A DNA stretch of 64,000 bases from Glutamicibacter sp. JC586. GTDB lineage: Bacteria; Actinomycetota; Actinomycetes; Actinomycetales; Micrococcaceae. The first letter of the stretch is position 1. Each line of letters starts with the position of its first letter. The notes beneath the pieces were generated by a model. That model searched no databases, was not told the DNA's origin, and was given only the letters and a program-made list of their open reading frames with translations. Below, in pieces: positions 18,868 through 28,500 of this stretch. The position numbers and the translations under genes were made by a program. The DNA is taken from assembly GCF_009805585.1 (NCBI RefSeq), contig NZ_VHIN01000022.1:186001-250000 (forward strand). The letters run 5' to 3'.

Positions 18868-18910
18868 GTGCTGGGGTTCCCCACAAACGCGTGGGGACAG
18901 CCCCCACGCC
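18868..18910 (+). other. Overlapping alternative hairpins upstream of phoH2 (solitary type I-E CRISPR-repeat-like)
   Basis: Three mutually exclusive stems overlap: TGGGG/CCCCA (18872-18883), TCCCCAC/GTGGGGA (18878-18884 with 18891-18897) and GCGTGGGG/CCCCACGC (18889-18896 with 18902-18909). The centre looks like a single type I-E CRISPR repeat, but no second copy or spacer exists nearby. It lies in the 230-nt gap before phoH2, which has no other gene. Confidence 0.55.
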
Positions 18911-18934
18911 GGATTCGAGATTGGGTGCGCTGCC

Positions 18935-20251
18935 ATGAGCCGAACTGCCGAACAGGGTGTACGAACCTACGTCATTGACACCTCGGTTTTGCTTTCAGAT
19001 CCGAAAGCGATGTTCCACTTCGACGAGCACCACGTGGTGATTCCCTTGACTGTGGTCACCGAGCTGGAGCAAAAACGTAAGGATCCAGAACTTGGATACT
19101 TTGCGCGACAAGCTTTGCGCTTGCTCGACGACTTGATCGCCAATCACGGTGGACTCGCCCAAGCAGTACCGGTCTCTTCTTCCGGTGGCACACTTCGAAT
19201 TGAACTGAACCACATCGCTCCAGAAGTACTTCCGGTAGGAATGCGTTCAGGAGATAACGATGCGCGTATTTTGGCAGTGGCCAAGCACCTTCTGGACTCC
19301 GGACTTGACGTCGCCTTGGTGACCAAAGATCTGCCAATGCGAATCAAGGCATCTGCCATGGGCTTGCATGCGGAGGTTTACCGCAATGAACTGATCGCTT
19401 CTACCGGCTGGACCGGCATCGAGCAGCTTGAACTGAATGAAGAGCTGATGGCCACGCTCTATGAGCACGAACAGCTATTGAACGTCAAAGAGGTCGCTGA
19501 CGCGCCGGTCAATACTGGATTTGTCATCACCTCAACTCGGGGCAGTGCCTTGGCTCGAAAGACCGATGCCAACACACTGAAGTTGGTACGTGGAGACCAG
19601 CAGGCCTTTGGATTGCATGGGCGCAGCGCAGAGCAACGCATCGCCTTGGACTTGCTCATGGATCCCGGAGTAGGCATCGTATCGCTGGGCGGAAATGCCG
19701 GAACCGGCAAATCAGCATTGGCCCTCTGCGCGGGTATGGAAGCGGTGCTTGAACGCCGTGAACACCGCAAGATTACGGTATTCCGTCCGTTGTACGCGGT
19801 CGGTGGCCAAGAGCTTGGCTACCTGCCTGGTTCTGAGGGCGAGAAGATGGGGCCATGGGCGCAAGCAGTATTCGATACGCTCGGCTCGATCGTGTCCAAG
19901 AACGCGATCGATGAAGTCATGGAACGTGGCATGCTCGAAGTCCTTCCGCTTACCCACATCCGCGGACGTTCGCTGCATGACTCCTACGTCATCGTGGATG
20001 AGGCCCAATCGCTGGAACGTAATGTGCTGCTGACCGTGCTCTCGCGTATCGGTCAGAATTCCAAGGTTGTGTTGACTCACGACGTGGCACAGCGAGACAA
20101 CCTGCACGTCGGTCGACACGATGGTGTGGCTGCGGTAGTAGAGCAACTGAAGGGACATGCGCTGTTTGGCCACGTAACCCTGACTCGATCTGAACGATCT
20201 GCAATCGCCGCGCTGGTCACGGAAATGCTCGACTCACCGACACTGGCCTAA
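18935..20251 (+). CDS. phoH2: PhoH-family ATPase with N-terminal PIN domain (PhoH2)
   Basis: A 438-aa fusion of a PIN RNase domain (about 10-135; acidic residues in [15 protein letters not shown] and GDNDARILA) with a PhoH ATPase (about 230-438; Walker [12 protein letters not shown] near 252, Walker [12 protein letters not shown] near 350). PhoH2 of mycobacteria unwinds and cleaves RNA in an ATP-dependent way. ATG 18935 begins the conserved part; an in-frame ORF extends upstream to 18857 through the hairpin region and is unlikely to be translated. There is no clear Shine-Dalgarno. A separate small antitoxin ORF upstream, reported for some phoH2 loci, was not found. Confidence 0.92.
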   Translation: MSRTAEQGVRTYVIDTSVLLSDPKAMFHFDEHHVVIPLTVVTELEQKRKDPELGYFARQALRLLDDLIANHGGLAQAVPVSSSGGTLRIELNHIAPEVLPVGMRSGDNDARILAVAKHLLDSGLDVALVTKDLPMRIKASAMGLHAEVYRNELIASTGWTGIEQLELNEELMATLYEHEQLLNVKEVADAPVNTGFVITSTRGSALARKTDANTLKLVRGDQQAFGLHGRSAEQRIALDLLMDPGVGIVSLGGNAGTGKSALALCAGMEAVLERREHRKITVFRPLYAVGGQELGYLPGSEGEKMGPWAQAVFDTLGSIVSKNAIDEVMERGMLEVLPLTHIRGRSLHDSYVIVDEAQSLERNVLLTVLSRIGQNSKVVLTHDVAQRDNLHVGRHDGVAAVVEQLKGHALFGHVTLTRSERSAIAALVTEMLDSPTLA

Positions 20252-20266
20252 GTATCAATCGAAAAC

Positions 20267-20309
20267 TGGCTCCTGAGCCCTTGAAAATGTTTCAAGGGCT
20301 CAGGAGCCA
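20267..20309. terminator. Bidirectional terminator after phoH2
   Basis: A perfect 20-bp inverted repeat (TGGCTCCTGAGCCCTTGAAA and its complement) with a 3-nt centre, between convergent genes. Confidence 0.93.
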
Positions 20310-20338
20310 TCTCGTATGCGGGATAAGCTGCGCAGGTC

Positions 20339-21124
20339 CTAGGGATGGATTACTGGCTGGTCTAACCAGTGCACCGACTGGAACTGAGAGTTGATGTAGT
20401 ACTCATCTTGGGCGATGACATGTGCGATCAAGTCGGGTGCTGGGTCGGAAGGATTATCGCTTTGCAAGACCTTACGCAGCAAGCAGATCCCTGTGCTTTG
20501 ATCCAGTACCACCAAAGTTCTGCTCCCCGCGGGGACCAGTGGGTAGCCGGCAACAGCAGGTTTATAGGTGTGTCCGGGACTGAGGACCGCTGCTAGCGCT
20601 CGCCGGCCGTGATGGGTCAACTCAGCCAGCTCATGAATATAGGTAGGGTGATCAAACGCCAGATCTAAGGAAGCCGGTTCTTCCCCGGCGATCTCCACCG
20701 GGTCCAGAACCCCTTGCCAGTAATCCAGCGGCAGAAGCTCACCGTATCCGGAAATTTTTGGACGCCGAAGGACCAACTGATCTTCGGTAAACACAGGCGT
20801 ACTGAGCTGGGAGGACAGCTGCCATGTCGTGTTTTTTGAAGCCAAATACTCTCTGCTTCTGGGCAGGCTGAAAGTTTCCTTCTGAAAAATCATCTCGCCA
20901 ACACTGTTGTGGACAACAATGGCCTCGCGCTGACGGATCTTGACCTTCACGGTTTCGTTCTCATTCAATGGCTGTCGATCAAAGACTGAGGGAACTTGAA
21001 TCTCAAGGTTTAGGGAAGTGCTTAGCCATGGTGCTGAACGAGCCAGCGCGCGGAATCTTCGCCGACCGGCTGAATCAGGAATCGGATTCTCGGGGAAGTG
21101 CAACGGAGCTGAGGGTAAGTCCAT
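20339..21124 (-). CDS. Conserved-looking hypothetical protein, unknown function
   Basis: I do not recognise this 261-aa protein. It is soluble, without signal peptide, transmembrane helix or Cys-rich site. The N-terminal half is basic and strand-rich (KVKIRQREAIVVHN); the middle has a conserved-looking GYGELLPLDYWQGVLDPVEI and HPTYIHELAEL; the C-terminal half resembles a small beta domain with VVLDQSTGICLLRK. The coding character is good throughout. It ends just before the bidirectional terminator and starts 6 nt after a TAGAAT -10 box, so it is probably expressed as a leaderless monocistron. It diverges from the prepilin peptidase gene. Confidence 0.75.
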   Translation of the reverse strand: MDLPSAPLHFPENPIPDSAGRRRFRALARSAPWLSTSLNLEIQVPSVFDRQPLNENETVKVKIRQREAIVVHNSVGEMIFQKETFSLPRSREYLASKNTTWQLSSQLSTPVFTEDQLVLRRPKISGYGELLPLDYWQGVLDPVEIAGEEPASLDLAFDHPTYIHELAELTHHGRRALAAVLSPGHTYKPAVAGYPLVPAGSRTLVVLDQSTGICLLRKVLQSDNPSDPAPDLIAHVIAQDEYYINSQFQSVHWLDQPVIHP

Positions 21125-21130
21125 AATTCC

Positions 21131-21136
21131 ATTCTA
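21131..21136 (-). promoter_or_regulatory. -10 box for leaderless hypothetical gene
   Basis: On the minus strand TAGAAT lies 6 nt before the ATG at 21124. Spacing and sequence match the recurring pattern in this window. Confidence 0.5.
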
Positions 21137-21196
21137 GAAGCGAGCAGTTTATTCACAAGGGTTAGCAAGTTCCACCCGTTGGCTAACAATGTTGCC

Positions 21197-21202
21197 TATG
21201 CT
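21197..21202 (+). promoter_or_regulatory. -10 box for leaderless prepilin peptidase gene
   Basis: TATGCT 6 nt before the ATG at 21209; no Shine-Dalgarno. Confidence 0.4.
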
Positions 21203-21208
21203 CTTTAC

Positions 21209-21712
21209 ATGTCACAGATTTGGAACGTTTTCCACGAAGGGCCGATTCCCTGTGTCCTTATAACGTTGCAGTTGCTGTGCTTCTTAATTTTCGGCTTCTT
21301 ATTATCAAAAGCGGATATCGCCAGTCATCGTCTGCCCAATCGGTTGGTGGGCTTTTGGTTGATCGTCAGCACAGTGGTGATGCTCGCGCTCGGTATTGCG
21401 CGCTCTGATGCGCAAGGCATCATTAGAGGCGTCCTTGGTCTCGTAATACTTGGCGGTGCCTACCTGGTGATCAGCTTGATCTCAGCCGGGGCGATGGGCA
21501 TGGGGGATGTGAAACTGGCCGGTGTGCTCGGGCTAAATCTCGGCTACTATTCGTTGGCCTCCTTGTTCTTGGCCACCTTACTCACTTTTCTCCTGGCCAC
21601 GTTGTGGGTTCTTGGGGGAGTGATCGCTCGGAAACTGACGCTAAAATCTGCTGTTCCCTTCGGGCCGTTCATGATCGTTGGAGCTCTTGCGGTCCTACTT
21701 GTGGCACGATGA
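21209..21712 (+). CDS. Small A24-family prepilin peptidase
   Basis: A 167-aa integral membrane aspartic peptidase. The two catalytic Asp motifs are present: KADIASHRLPN near residue 35 and the diagnostic GMGDVKLAG near 102. About six transmembrane helices are predicted. It is the short form without the cytoplasmic methyltransferase domain, so it may only cleave. Such enzymes mature type IV or Tad/Flp pilins and competence pseudopilins, none of which lies within this window. An in-frame TTG at 21179 is an alternative start. It ends 4 nt before the Nudix gene. Confidence 0.85.
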   Translation: MSQIWNVFHEGPIPCVLITLQLLCFLIFGFLLSKADIASHRLPNRLVGFWLIVSTVVMLALGIARSDAQGIIRGVLGLVILGGAYLVISLISAGAMGMGDVKLAGVLGLNLGYYSLASLFLATLLTFLLATLWVLGGVIARKLTLKSAVPFGPFMIVGALAVLLVAR

Positions 21713-21716
21713 AATC

Positions 21717-22181
21717 ATGGCAACTCCTGAATTTATTACACGTCTTCGAACTCATGTTGGACACGAAATGCTGTGGCTCTCAGGAGTGAAAGTTGTCGTT
21801 CTTAAAGATGATCACGTCTTACTGGTACGTCGGGCAGATAACGGACTGTGGACCTTGCCAGCCGGAATAATTGACCCGGGCGAAGAACCATCAATGACCG
21901 CGGTGCGTGAAGTCCTTGAAGAGACCGGGGTGAGATGTGAGGTCACTGAATTGATTGGTGTGGGGGTCACGGCGCCGACTGTGTACCCCAATGGGGATCA
22001 TGCCCAATATCTGGACATCGTCTTTAGGGCAAAGCACTTATCGGGTCGGGCACAGATCAACGACGACGAAAATCTTGAAGTCGGCTACTTTGCTTTGGAT
22101 GATCGCCCTGAACTACCCCCGCTGCACGAACGTGCCTTAGCTTGGTCGCTGGATCCGCGACCAGGTGGGTATTTCGCTTAG
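21717..22181 (+). CDS. Nudix hydrolase
   Basis: A 154-aa protein with a complete Nudix box, GIIDPGEEPSMTAVREVLEETGV, read as G-x5-E-x7-REV-x-EE-x-GV (residues about 52-74). It hydrolyses nucleoside-diphosphate-linked substrates; the particular one cannot be inferred. The N-terminus LRTHVGHEMLWLSGVKVVVL resembles ADP-ribose or NTP-type actinobacterial Nudix proteins. It starts 4 nt after the peptidase stop and is likely translationally coupled, since no ribosome site is visible. Confidence 0.9.
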   Translation: MATPEFITRLRTHVGHEMLWLSGVKVVVLKDDHVLLVRRADNGLWTLPAGIIDPGEEPSMTAVREVLEETGVRCEVTELIGVGVTAPTVYPNGDHAQYLDIVFRAKHLSGRAQINDDENLEVGYFALDDRPELPPLHERALAWSLDPRPGGYFA

Positions 22182-22190
22182 GCCATAGAA

Positions 22191-22236
22191 AAAAGCATCT
22201 TGGGTGCGAACCGTGAATGGTTCGCACCCAAGATGC
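22191..22236. terminator. Bidirectional terminator between Nudix and MFS genes
   Basis: A perfect 18-bp stem GCATCTTGGGTGCGAACC with its complement around GTGAAT. An A6 run on the left side gives a U-tract for the minus-strand gene. Confidence 0.92.
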
Positions 22237-22268
22237 CTTGAACACTTTAATGAGCAGCTATAGCAGCC

Positions 22269-23999
<1,731 letters not shown>

Positions 24000-24662
24000 T
24001 TAAACAGTTGTGGTGTGACTGGCGTGCTGCAGTGGCTGGCTCATGGCGTTTTGAACCCTGGTGATCAAGTCCAAGAATTCTTCGCTCAGTGAGCGTTTAC
24101 CAGATCCTGCAGCGTAGGCGTCGATGGCCTGGAGGAAAGTGTCCTTGAGGATATGCATCAGGCAGCCAATGAGTGGATCTTGAGGATCGACTCCTTCGCG
24201 TTGTGCGATCAGCTCACGGAACTTAGCTTCCTTTTTCGGACCCGTCTGGACCATGTGCTGGAGCAATTCGGGTTCGCGGTGAGCTATCGAGAAGAAGCTG
24301 TGGGTGCTCACGATTTCGCTCTCATCGACACTTAGCCGTTCCAAGGTCAAATCAACGAGATCAGAAAACAGTGTTGGCGAAAAGCCTTCGATGCCTTCTG
24401 GTCGTGCTGCTATGAAACGTTCGAAGGTGCCCTCTGGCATAGCGTCTGATTCGTGACCAAAGACTGCGTCGAGCTTGCTGGGGAAGTAGTTGAAGAAGGT
24501 GCGACGAGAGATGCCGACGCGTTCGCAAACATTTTCAATCGTAAAACCGTTGAAGCCCGATTCTGCGGTCAGCTCTCGGCTATGCCGGGTGATCGCAGTC
24601 TTGGTGTTTTGCATGCGTTGGCTCAGTGTTGGTGCCCCGCAAGACATATCCCTATCACTCAT
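24000..24662 (-). CDS. TetR-family transcriptional repressor
   Basis: A 220-aa regulator. The N-terminal helix-turn-helix covers about residues 18-65: FTIENVCERVGISRRTFFNYFPSK is the recognition region. The C-terminal ligand domain is divergent, as usual. ATG 24662 is chosen because GAAAG lies upstream and two palindromes of the TetR type end right before it. An open frame extends to 24713 through those palindromes and is unlikely to be used. It likely represses itself and the co-transcribed MFS pump; the inducer is unknown. Confidence 0.9.
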   Translation of the reverse strand: MSDRDMSCGAPTLSQRMQNTKTAITRHSRELTAESGFNGFTIENVCERVGISRRTFFNYFPSKLDAVFGHESDAMPEGTFERFIAARPEGIEGFSPTLFSDLVDLTLERLSVDESEIVSTHSFFSIAHREPELLQHMVQTGPKKEAKFRELIAQREGVDPQDPLIGCLMHILKDTFLQAIDAYAAGSGKRSLSEEFLDLITRVQNAMSQPLQHASHTTTV

Positions 24663-24685
24663 TGCACTATCTTTCATATAGTGCA
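24663..24685. promoter_or_regulatory. TetR operator 1
   Basis: A perfect inverted repeat TGCACTAT-N7-ATAGTGCA immediately upstream of the tetR start. Together with operator 2 it suggests autoregulation. Confidence 0.65.
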
Positions 24686-24688
24686 GTA

Positions 24689-24713
24689 TTGCACTGTGGT
24701 TGATAGAGTGCAA
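24689..24713. promoter_or_regulatory. TetR operator 2
   Basis: An inverted repeat TTGCACT-N11-AGTGCAA, sharing the TGCACT half-site with operator 1 but with a wider spacer. Confidence 0.5.
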
Positions 24714-24778
24714 CTTAAGTGATGTGCAACATTTTCTCTACGAATCAACAAAGAGCGGATGGCCTATTTGACGTGTAC

Positions 24779-24784
24779 TAGGCT
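24779..24784 (+). promoter_or_regulatory. -10 box for leaderless GNAT gene
   Basis: TAGGCT 6 nt before the ATG at 24791; no Shine-Dalgarno. Confidence 0.45.
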
Positions 24785-24790
24785 AAGTCC

Positions 24791-25360
24791 ATGAACGGTA
24801 TTGAGCTTATTGAACCAAGAGCTGACTTGCATGAATCATTTTTGCAGAGCACTGCAGAATGGAATGGTGCTGATCAAGACGGTGCATCAGTTTTCTTTGC
24901 AGAAAAGTATGGTTGGGATCTTACAAATCCTCATGATTTTGCTTCGTGGGTTCAACTACTCAACGACCTGTCGCGATCAGATTTCACGCCGTTGCCGGGA
25001 TTTGTCTCGCAAAGCACCTTATGGGTCGTCAAAGACGACGAGTACCTTGGCGCAGTGAGCCTGCGTCACGATCTGGGAAATGAGTATCTACGGGAAGTTG
25101 GCGGCCATATCGGTTACGGCATCCGTCCTAGCGCTCGGCGCAGGGGTTTAGCCAAGCTTGCGCTCGCCGGTTCTCTTCAGCAGGCCCGCAACCTTGGACT
25201 GCCGAAGGTCCTCATCACGTGCAATGACTCCAATCTCGCTTCTGCGAGAACCATCGAATCGTGTGGGGGAGTACTTGAAAAGGTTCGAGCCTTCAGTGAA
25301 GTAGGACCACGCTTTGGCTCCGTCGATTCAGTTCGACGTTATTGGATCAATCTTGCATAG
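24791..25360 (+). CDS. GNAT-family N-acetyltransferase
   Basis: A 189-aa protein with the GNAT fold. Motif A, which binds the acetyl-CoA pyrophosphate, reads YGIRPSARRRGLAKLAL near residue 110, followed by the motif-B helix and VLITCNDSNLASARTIESCGG near 138. The substrate is unknown. The similar E. coli-type RimJ-like and actinobacterial small-molecule acetyltransferases cannot be separated from sequence alone. Translation starts 6 nt after a TAGGCT box. It diverges from tetR and converges with fumC. Confidence 0.87.
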   Translation: MNGIELIEPRADLHESFLQSTAEWNGADQDGASVFFAEKYGWDLTNPHDFASWVQLLNDLSRSDFTPLPGFVSQSTLWVVKDDEYLGAVSLRHDLGNEYLREVGGHIGYGIRPSARRRGLAKLALAGSLQQARNLGLPKVLITCNDSNLASARTIESCGGVLEKVRAFSEVGPRFGSVDSVRRYWINLA

Positions 25361-25362
25361 TT

Positions 25363-25406
25363 TCGGCCCGTGATGATTCATGAGATTGTGAATCATTACG
25401 GGCCGA
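25363..25406. terminator. Bidirectional terminator between GNAT and fumC
   Basis: An 18-bp stem TCGGCCCGTGATGATTCA with its complement (one G-U pair) and an 8-nt loop. Confidence 0.9.
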
Positions 25407-25428
25407 CTCGTCGTTGCTTGAGTAACTA

Positions 25429-26841
25429 TTAGTGTTTACCAACCATGGTGGAAACATCAAGTAGTTCATCAAGCTGCGCCTCGGTAACTTCGCCACGTTC
25501 GACAAAGCCCAGCGCTACGGTGGCTTCGCGAACGGTTAGCCCTTCGGCGACTGCCTTCTTGGCGATCTTTGCAGCGTTTTCGTAACCGATCAGTTTGTTC
25601 AGCGGAGTCACGATAGATGGCGAAGCCTCAGCCAAGAATCGAGCGCGTTCTACGTTAGCTTGAATGCCATCAATCATCTTCTCCGCCATCACCTTGGTGG
25701 TGTTGGACAGAAGGCGAATTGATTCCAGTATATTCGAGGCGATCACGGGAATGCCGACGTTCAGCTCAAATGCGCCGTTGGTTCCGGCCCAAGCAATGGC
25801 GGTGTCATTGCCAATGACTTGAGCGGCGACCTGGATGGTGGCTTCTGAGATGACTGGATTGACCTTGCCCGGCATGATCGAAGAACCCGGCTGGAGATCT
25901 GGAATGGAAATTTCACCCAAGCCTGTATTGGGGCCCGAACCCATCCAACGCAGATCGTTGGCGATCTTGATCAGTGAAATCGCAATGGTACGTAGAGCCG
26001 CCGAGGCCTCCACAAGCCCATCTCGGTTGGCCTGTGCTTCAAAGTGATTACGAGCTTCGGTGATGGGCAGTCCCGTGTCCTCGCGGAGGAACTCGATAAC
26101 CTTTTGTGGGAAACCCTCTGGGGTGTTGATGCCGGTGCCCACAGCGGTGCCACCTAATGGAACTTCGGCCACACGAGGCAGGGCGGATTCGATACGTTCA
26201 ATGCCATAGCGGACCTGAGCAGCGTAGCCGCCAAATTCTTGACCAAGAGTCACCGGGGTCGCATCCATAAGATGGGTTCGGCCGGACTTTACGACGTCCT
26301 TGAACTCGGTGGACTTAGCTTCCAGCGCCGTGGCCAGTTGTCCTAGAGCAGGAATCAAATCATTAATCAAAGCTCCGGTGGCCGCCACGTGGACTGACGT
26401 CGGGAAGACATCGTTGGAGGACTGGGAAGCGTTCACGTGGTCATTGGGATGAACCTCAGTGTCGCTGTTCTGTTCCTTCAATGCTCGTGTGGCCAGCTCG
26501 GCGAGAACCTCGTTGGTGTTCATATTGGAGCTGGTGCCGGAACCGGTTTGGAAAACATCGATGGGGAACTGAGAATCGTATTTGCCGCTGGCGACTTCTT
26601 GTGCCGCATTTGAAATAGCCTCGGCACGTTCAGCATCCAATACACCCAAGGCAAGGTTAGCGGCCGCTGCTGCCTTCTTTACCTGCGCAAGGGCTTTGAT
26701 ATGCGATGACTCTAAGGTCTTGCCGGAGATTGGAAAATTCTCGACCGCGCGTTGGGTTTGTGCGCGGTAAAGGGCCTGAGCCGGAACTCGGACTTCGCCC
26801 ATGGTGTCATGTTCAATGCGGAAATCATCACTGTAGGTCAT
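25429..26841 (-). CDS. fumC: Class II fumarate hydratase
   Basis: Interconverts fumarate and L-malate in the TCA cycle without an iron-sulfur cluster. The 470-aa protein has the superfamily signature [11 protein letters not shown] near residue 318, [15 protein letters not shown] near 186 and the catalytic [11 protein letters not shown]-type region near 100. The ATG is 6 nt after a TAGTCT box on the minus strand and has no Shine-Dalgarno. Grouping with glpX and DUF4245 mirrors Rv1098c-Rv1100; a carbonic anhydrase gene is inserted here. Confidence 0.97.
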   Translation of the reverse strand: MTYSDDFRIEHDTMGEVRVPAQALYRAQTQRAVENFPISGKTLESSHIKALAQVKKAAAAANLALGVLDAERAEAISNAAQEVASGKYDSQFPIDVFQTGSGTSSNMNTNEVLAELATRALKEQNSDTEVHPNDHVNASQSSNDVFPTSVHVAATGALINDLIPALGQLATALEAKSTEFKDVVKSGRTHLMDATPVTLGQEFGGYAAQVRYGIERIESALPRVAEVPLGGTAVGTGINTPEGFPQKVIEFLREDTGLPITEARNHFEAQANRDGLVEASAALRTIAISLIKIANDLRWMGSGPNTGLGEISIPDLQPGSSIMPGKVNPVISEATIQVAAQVIGNDTAIAWAGTNGAFELNVGIPVIASNILESIRLLSNTTKVMAEKMIDGIQANVERARFLAEASPSIVTPLNKLIGYENAAKIAKKAVAEGLTVREATVALGFVERGEVTEAQLDELLDVSTMVGKH

Positions 26842-26847
26842 GCGCCC

Positions 26848-26853
26848 AGACTA
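26848..26853 (-). promoter_or_regulatory. -10 box for leaderless fumC
   Basis: TAGTCT 6 nt before the fumC ATG at 26841. A small perfect palindrome TGATGT-GA-ACATCA lies further upstream at 26884-26897 and could bind a regulator. Confidence 0.5.
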
Positions 26854-26899
26854 CGCCTGAACAGTGAGGGAAATACAGGGCTCTGATGTGAACATCACA

Positions 26900-26963
26900 A
26901 CCCACCGTGACGCTTTATAGGATCGGGAATAAATACCGATCTACAAGGCGGTTTACGGTGGGT
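26900..26963 (-). terminator. Possible terminator/cruciform after carbonic anhydrase gene
   Basis: Nested inverted repeats: outer ACCCACCGT with ACGGTGGGT and inner GATCGG with CCGATC. They sit just downstream of the carbonic anhydrase stop on the minus strand. The long arms are interrupted, so function is uncertain. Confidence 0.4.
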
Positions 26964-26972
26964 GTGTGATGG

Positions 26973-27602
26973 TTAGTCAAGTCCCAAAGAAGAGACCAAC
27001 TGAGCTCGGCCGTCATGCAGGTGGTAGGCCACGCCAGCCACTGCAGTGCGACCTTCCTCGATCGCCTGAGCGATGATGGTGGACAGGTCGACAAGGCGGT
27101 CGGTGGTCTGCTTGACGTGTTCAACCGCGGTACCGTTTACGTCAGTAATGCCCTTGCGCTCAGCTGCCAATACCGACGGGGTGATGTGCTCAACCAGGTC
27201 GCGGACGAAGCCCTTGGGCATATCGCCAGATTCTTTAACCTTGATGGCGCTGGTGATAGCACCGCAAGAGTTGTGCCCGAGAATCACGATGAGCGGGACA
27301 TTCAGGCTCTCAACTGCAAATTCCAACGAGCCTAGGCTGGCCGGGTCGATGACATGACCAGCTGTACGCACAACAAACATGTCGCCCAAACCAGCATCAA
27401 AGATGATCTCTGCGGCCAGTCGAGAATCTGAACAGCCAAAGATTACCGCGTAAGGTTCTTGGCCGGTCAACAAAGACTGGCGACGTGCACTGTCCTGATT
27501 AGGGTGCTCAGTTTCTTCATTGACGAAGCGCAAATTGCCCGCGCGTAGCTTTTCCCAGGCCTCGTAGGGTGACAAGGACTGAGCAGTTGTTTCAGATGAC
27601 AT
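26973..27602 (-). CDS. Beta-class carbonic anhydrase
   Basis: Interconverts CO2 and bicarbonate. The 209-aa protein has the zinc ligand and Asp-Arg dyad in CSDSRLAAEIIFD near residue 55 and the other ligands in LGHNSCGAI near 108. VRTAGHVID links them. It is cytosolic and supplies bicarbonate to carboxylases such as those in purine and fatty-acid synthesis. The ATG is 7 nt after a TAGACT box, with no Shine-Dalgarno, and a palindrome overlaps the promoter. Confidence 0.95.
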   Translation of the reverse strand: MSSETTAQSLSPYEAWEKLRAGNLRFVNEETEHPNQDSARRQSLLTGQEPYAVIFGCSDSRLAAEIIFDAGLGDMFVVRTAGHVIDPASLGSLEFAVESLNVPLIVILGHNSCGAITSAIKVKESGDMPKGFVRDLVEHITPSVLAAERKGITDVNGTAVEHVKQTTDRLVDLSTIIAQAIEEGRTAVAGVAYHLHDGRAQLVSSLGLD

Positions 27603-27609
27603 AATCCAA

Positions 27610-27615
27610 AGTCTA
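27610..27615 (-). promoter_or_regulatory. -10 box for leaderless carbonic anhydrase gene
   Basis: TAGACT on the minus strand, 7 nt before the ATG at 27602. Confidence 0.5.
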
Positions 27616-27623
27616 CGGGAACT

Positions 27624-27640
27624 TATTCGAATATCGAATA
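27624..27640. promoter_or_regulatory. Palindromic operator candidate at carbonic anhydrase promoter
   Basis: A perfect inverted repeat TATTCGA-ATA-TCGAATA, 8 nt upstream of the -10 box in the spacer/-35 region. The cognate regulator is unknown. Confidence 0.4.
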
Positions 27641-27670
27641 TGTTTCGTCAGGTGGCGGTCATAGTGCGAA

Positions 27671-28429
27671 CTAGTTCAGAGTAGATTCCGCTAGCTTGGC
27701 AACGTTTTCCAGCTCTTCGGTGGACGTGTCCGTCGAGAGGATGAGTGTGGAATCTTTGCGTTCCGTGATCAAGTACGTGGTCTCGTCTTTAACTCGCTCT
27801 TCCCATTCCCAACTACCAATAGTCTTGGTTCCAGTCGGTACGGCAGCGTCAGTGGTTAAAGCTATCCAGGTTGGATTTGCTTTGCCGGCTTGGCGAACAT
27901 AAACAAAATTCTTGTCATTGGCGACAATGCCGAATTCCCAGTACGGAACGCCCTGAGCATTATTGGCCTGCCAGCGCGCAAAGTTTGAGTACTGATTATC
28001 AGCTAGGTCGGGTGCAAAAATCTTAAACCCGGCAACGGACTCAGTCTGCTCGGCAGTCTGCTGCAGGTTAACGTCGCTCTTGAAGGCCTGTTGTTTAGGA
28101 GCGGGATTGAGCAAGATCAACGGGATGAGAATTGCTAAGGTGAACCCCACCGAAAGAATCATTCCTTTATAGGTCTGATTAGCGCGCTTGGCAGCTTTTT
28201 CGGTTAGCTGAGGCTTGAATGGAAGATCCTCGAAGGTCGCTTCGGGATCATTAAGATCGCGTCGCGGAACCGAAGTCGACTCAGCGTTGTGATCTGTTGC
28301 TTCATTCGCAGGCACGTTGTTCCCATTGTTGTTCTCAAGTTGCACGTCTTCTATTCTCCCCGAAGAGTCTGTGTAATTCGAACCAGCGTGCCCAACCCCA
28401 CTTGAGGCAGGACGGGACTCCTTCGACAC
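27671..28429 (-). CDS. DUF4245 membrane protein
   Basis: A 252-aa protein with a hydrophilic N-terminus of about 85 residues (N/D/S-rich), one transmembrane helix near 90-110 (GMILSVGFTLAILIPLILLNP) and an extracytoplasmic domain with the family's YWEFGIV and VPTGTKTIGSWEWEER stretches. Its function is unknown. It is divergent from glpX, as Rv1100 is next to Rv1099c. The GTG at 28429 is the only start that keeps the whole N-terminus; the ribosome site is unclear, so the start is uncertain. Confidence 0.83.
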   Translation of the reverse strand: MSKESRPASSGVGHAGSNYTDSSGRIEDVQLENNNGNNVPANEATDHNAESTSVPRRDLNDPEATFEDLPFKPQLTEKAAKRANQTYKGMILSVGFTLAILIPLILLNPAPKQQAFKSDVNLQQTAEQTESVAGFKIFAPDLADNQYSNFARWQANNAQGVPYWEFGIVANDKNFVYVRQAGKANPTWIALTTDAAVPTGTKTIGSWEWEERVKDETTYLITERKDSTLILSTDTSTEELENVAKLAESTLN

Positions 28430-28456
28430 GAACTGTCACGTGATTTTGGAAAGAGA

Positions 28457-28462
28457 TAGAAT
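28457..28462 (+). promoter_or_regulatory. -10 box of glpX promoter
   Basis: TAGAAT with CTGTCA 18 nt upstream as a possible -35. Transcription would start near 28469, giving a leader of about 30 nt. Confidence 0.4.
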
Positions 28463-28500
28463 GTGAGTGTTTGCATAGGTGCAATGACTACGACTCAGTG

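Noticed and set aside
18868-18910. CRISPR array
   Set aside because: Only one repeat-like unit exists, with no spacers, second repeat or cas gene in the window.
18857-18934. N-terminal extension of PhoH2 or separate antitoxin ORF
   Set aside because: The in-frame codons cross the hairpin region, have no ribosome site, and show no resemblance to known partners.
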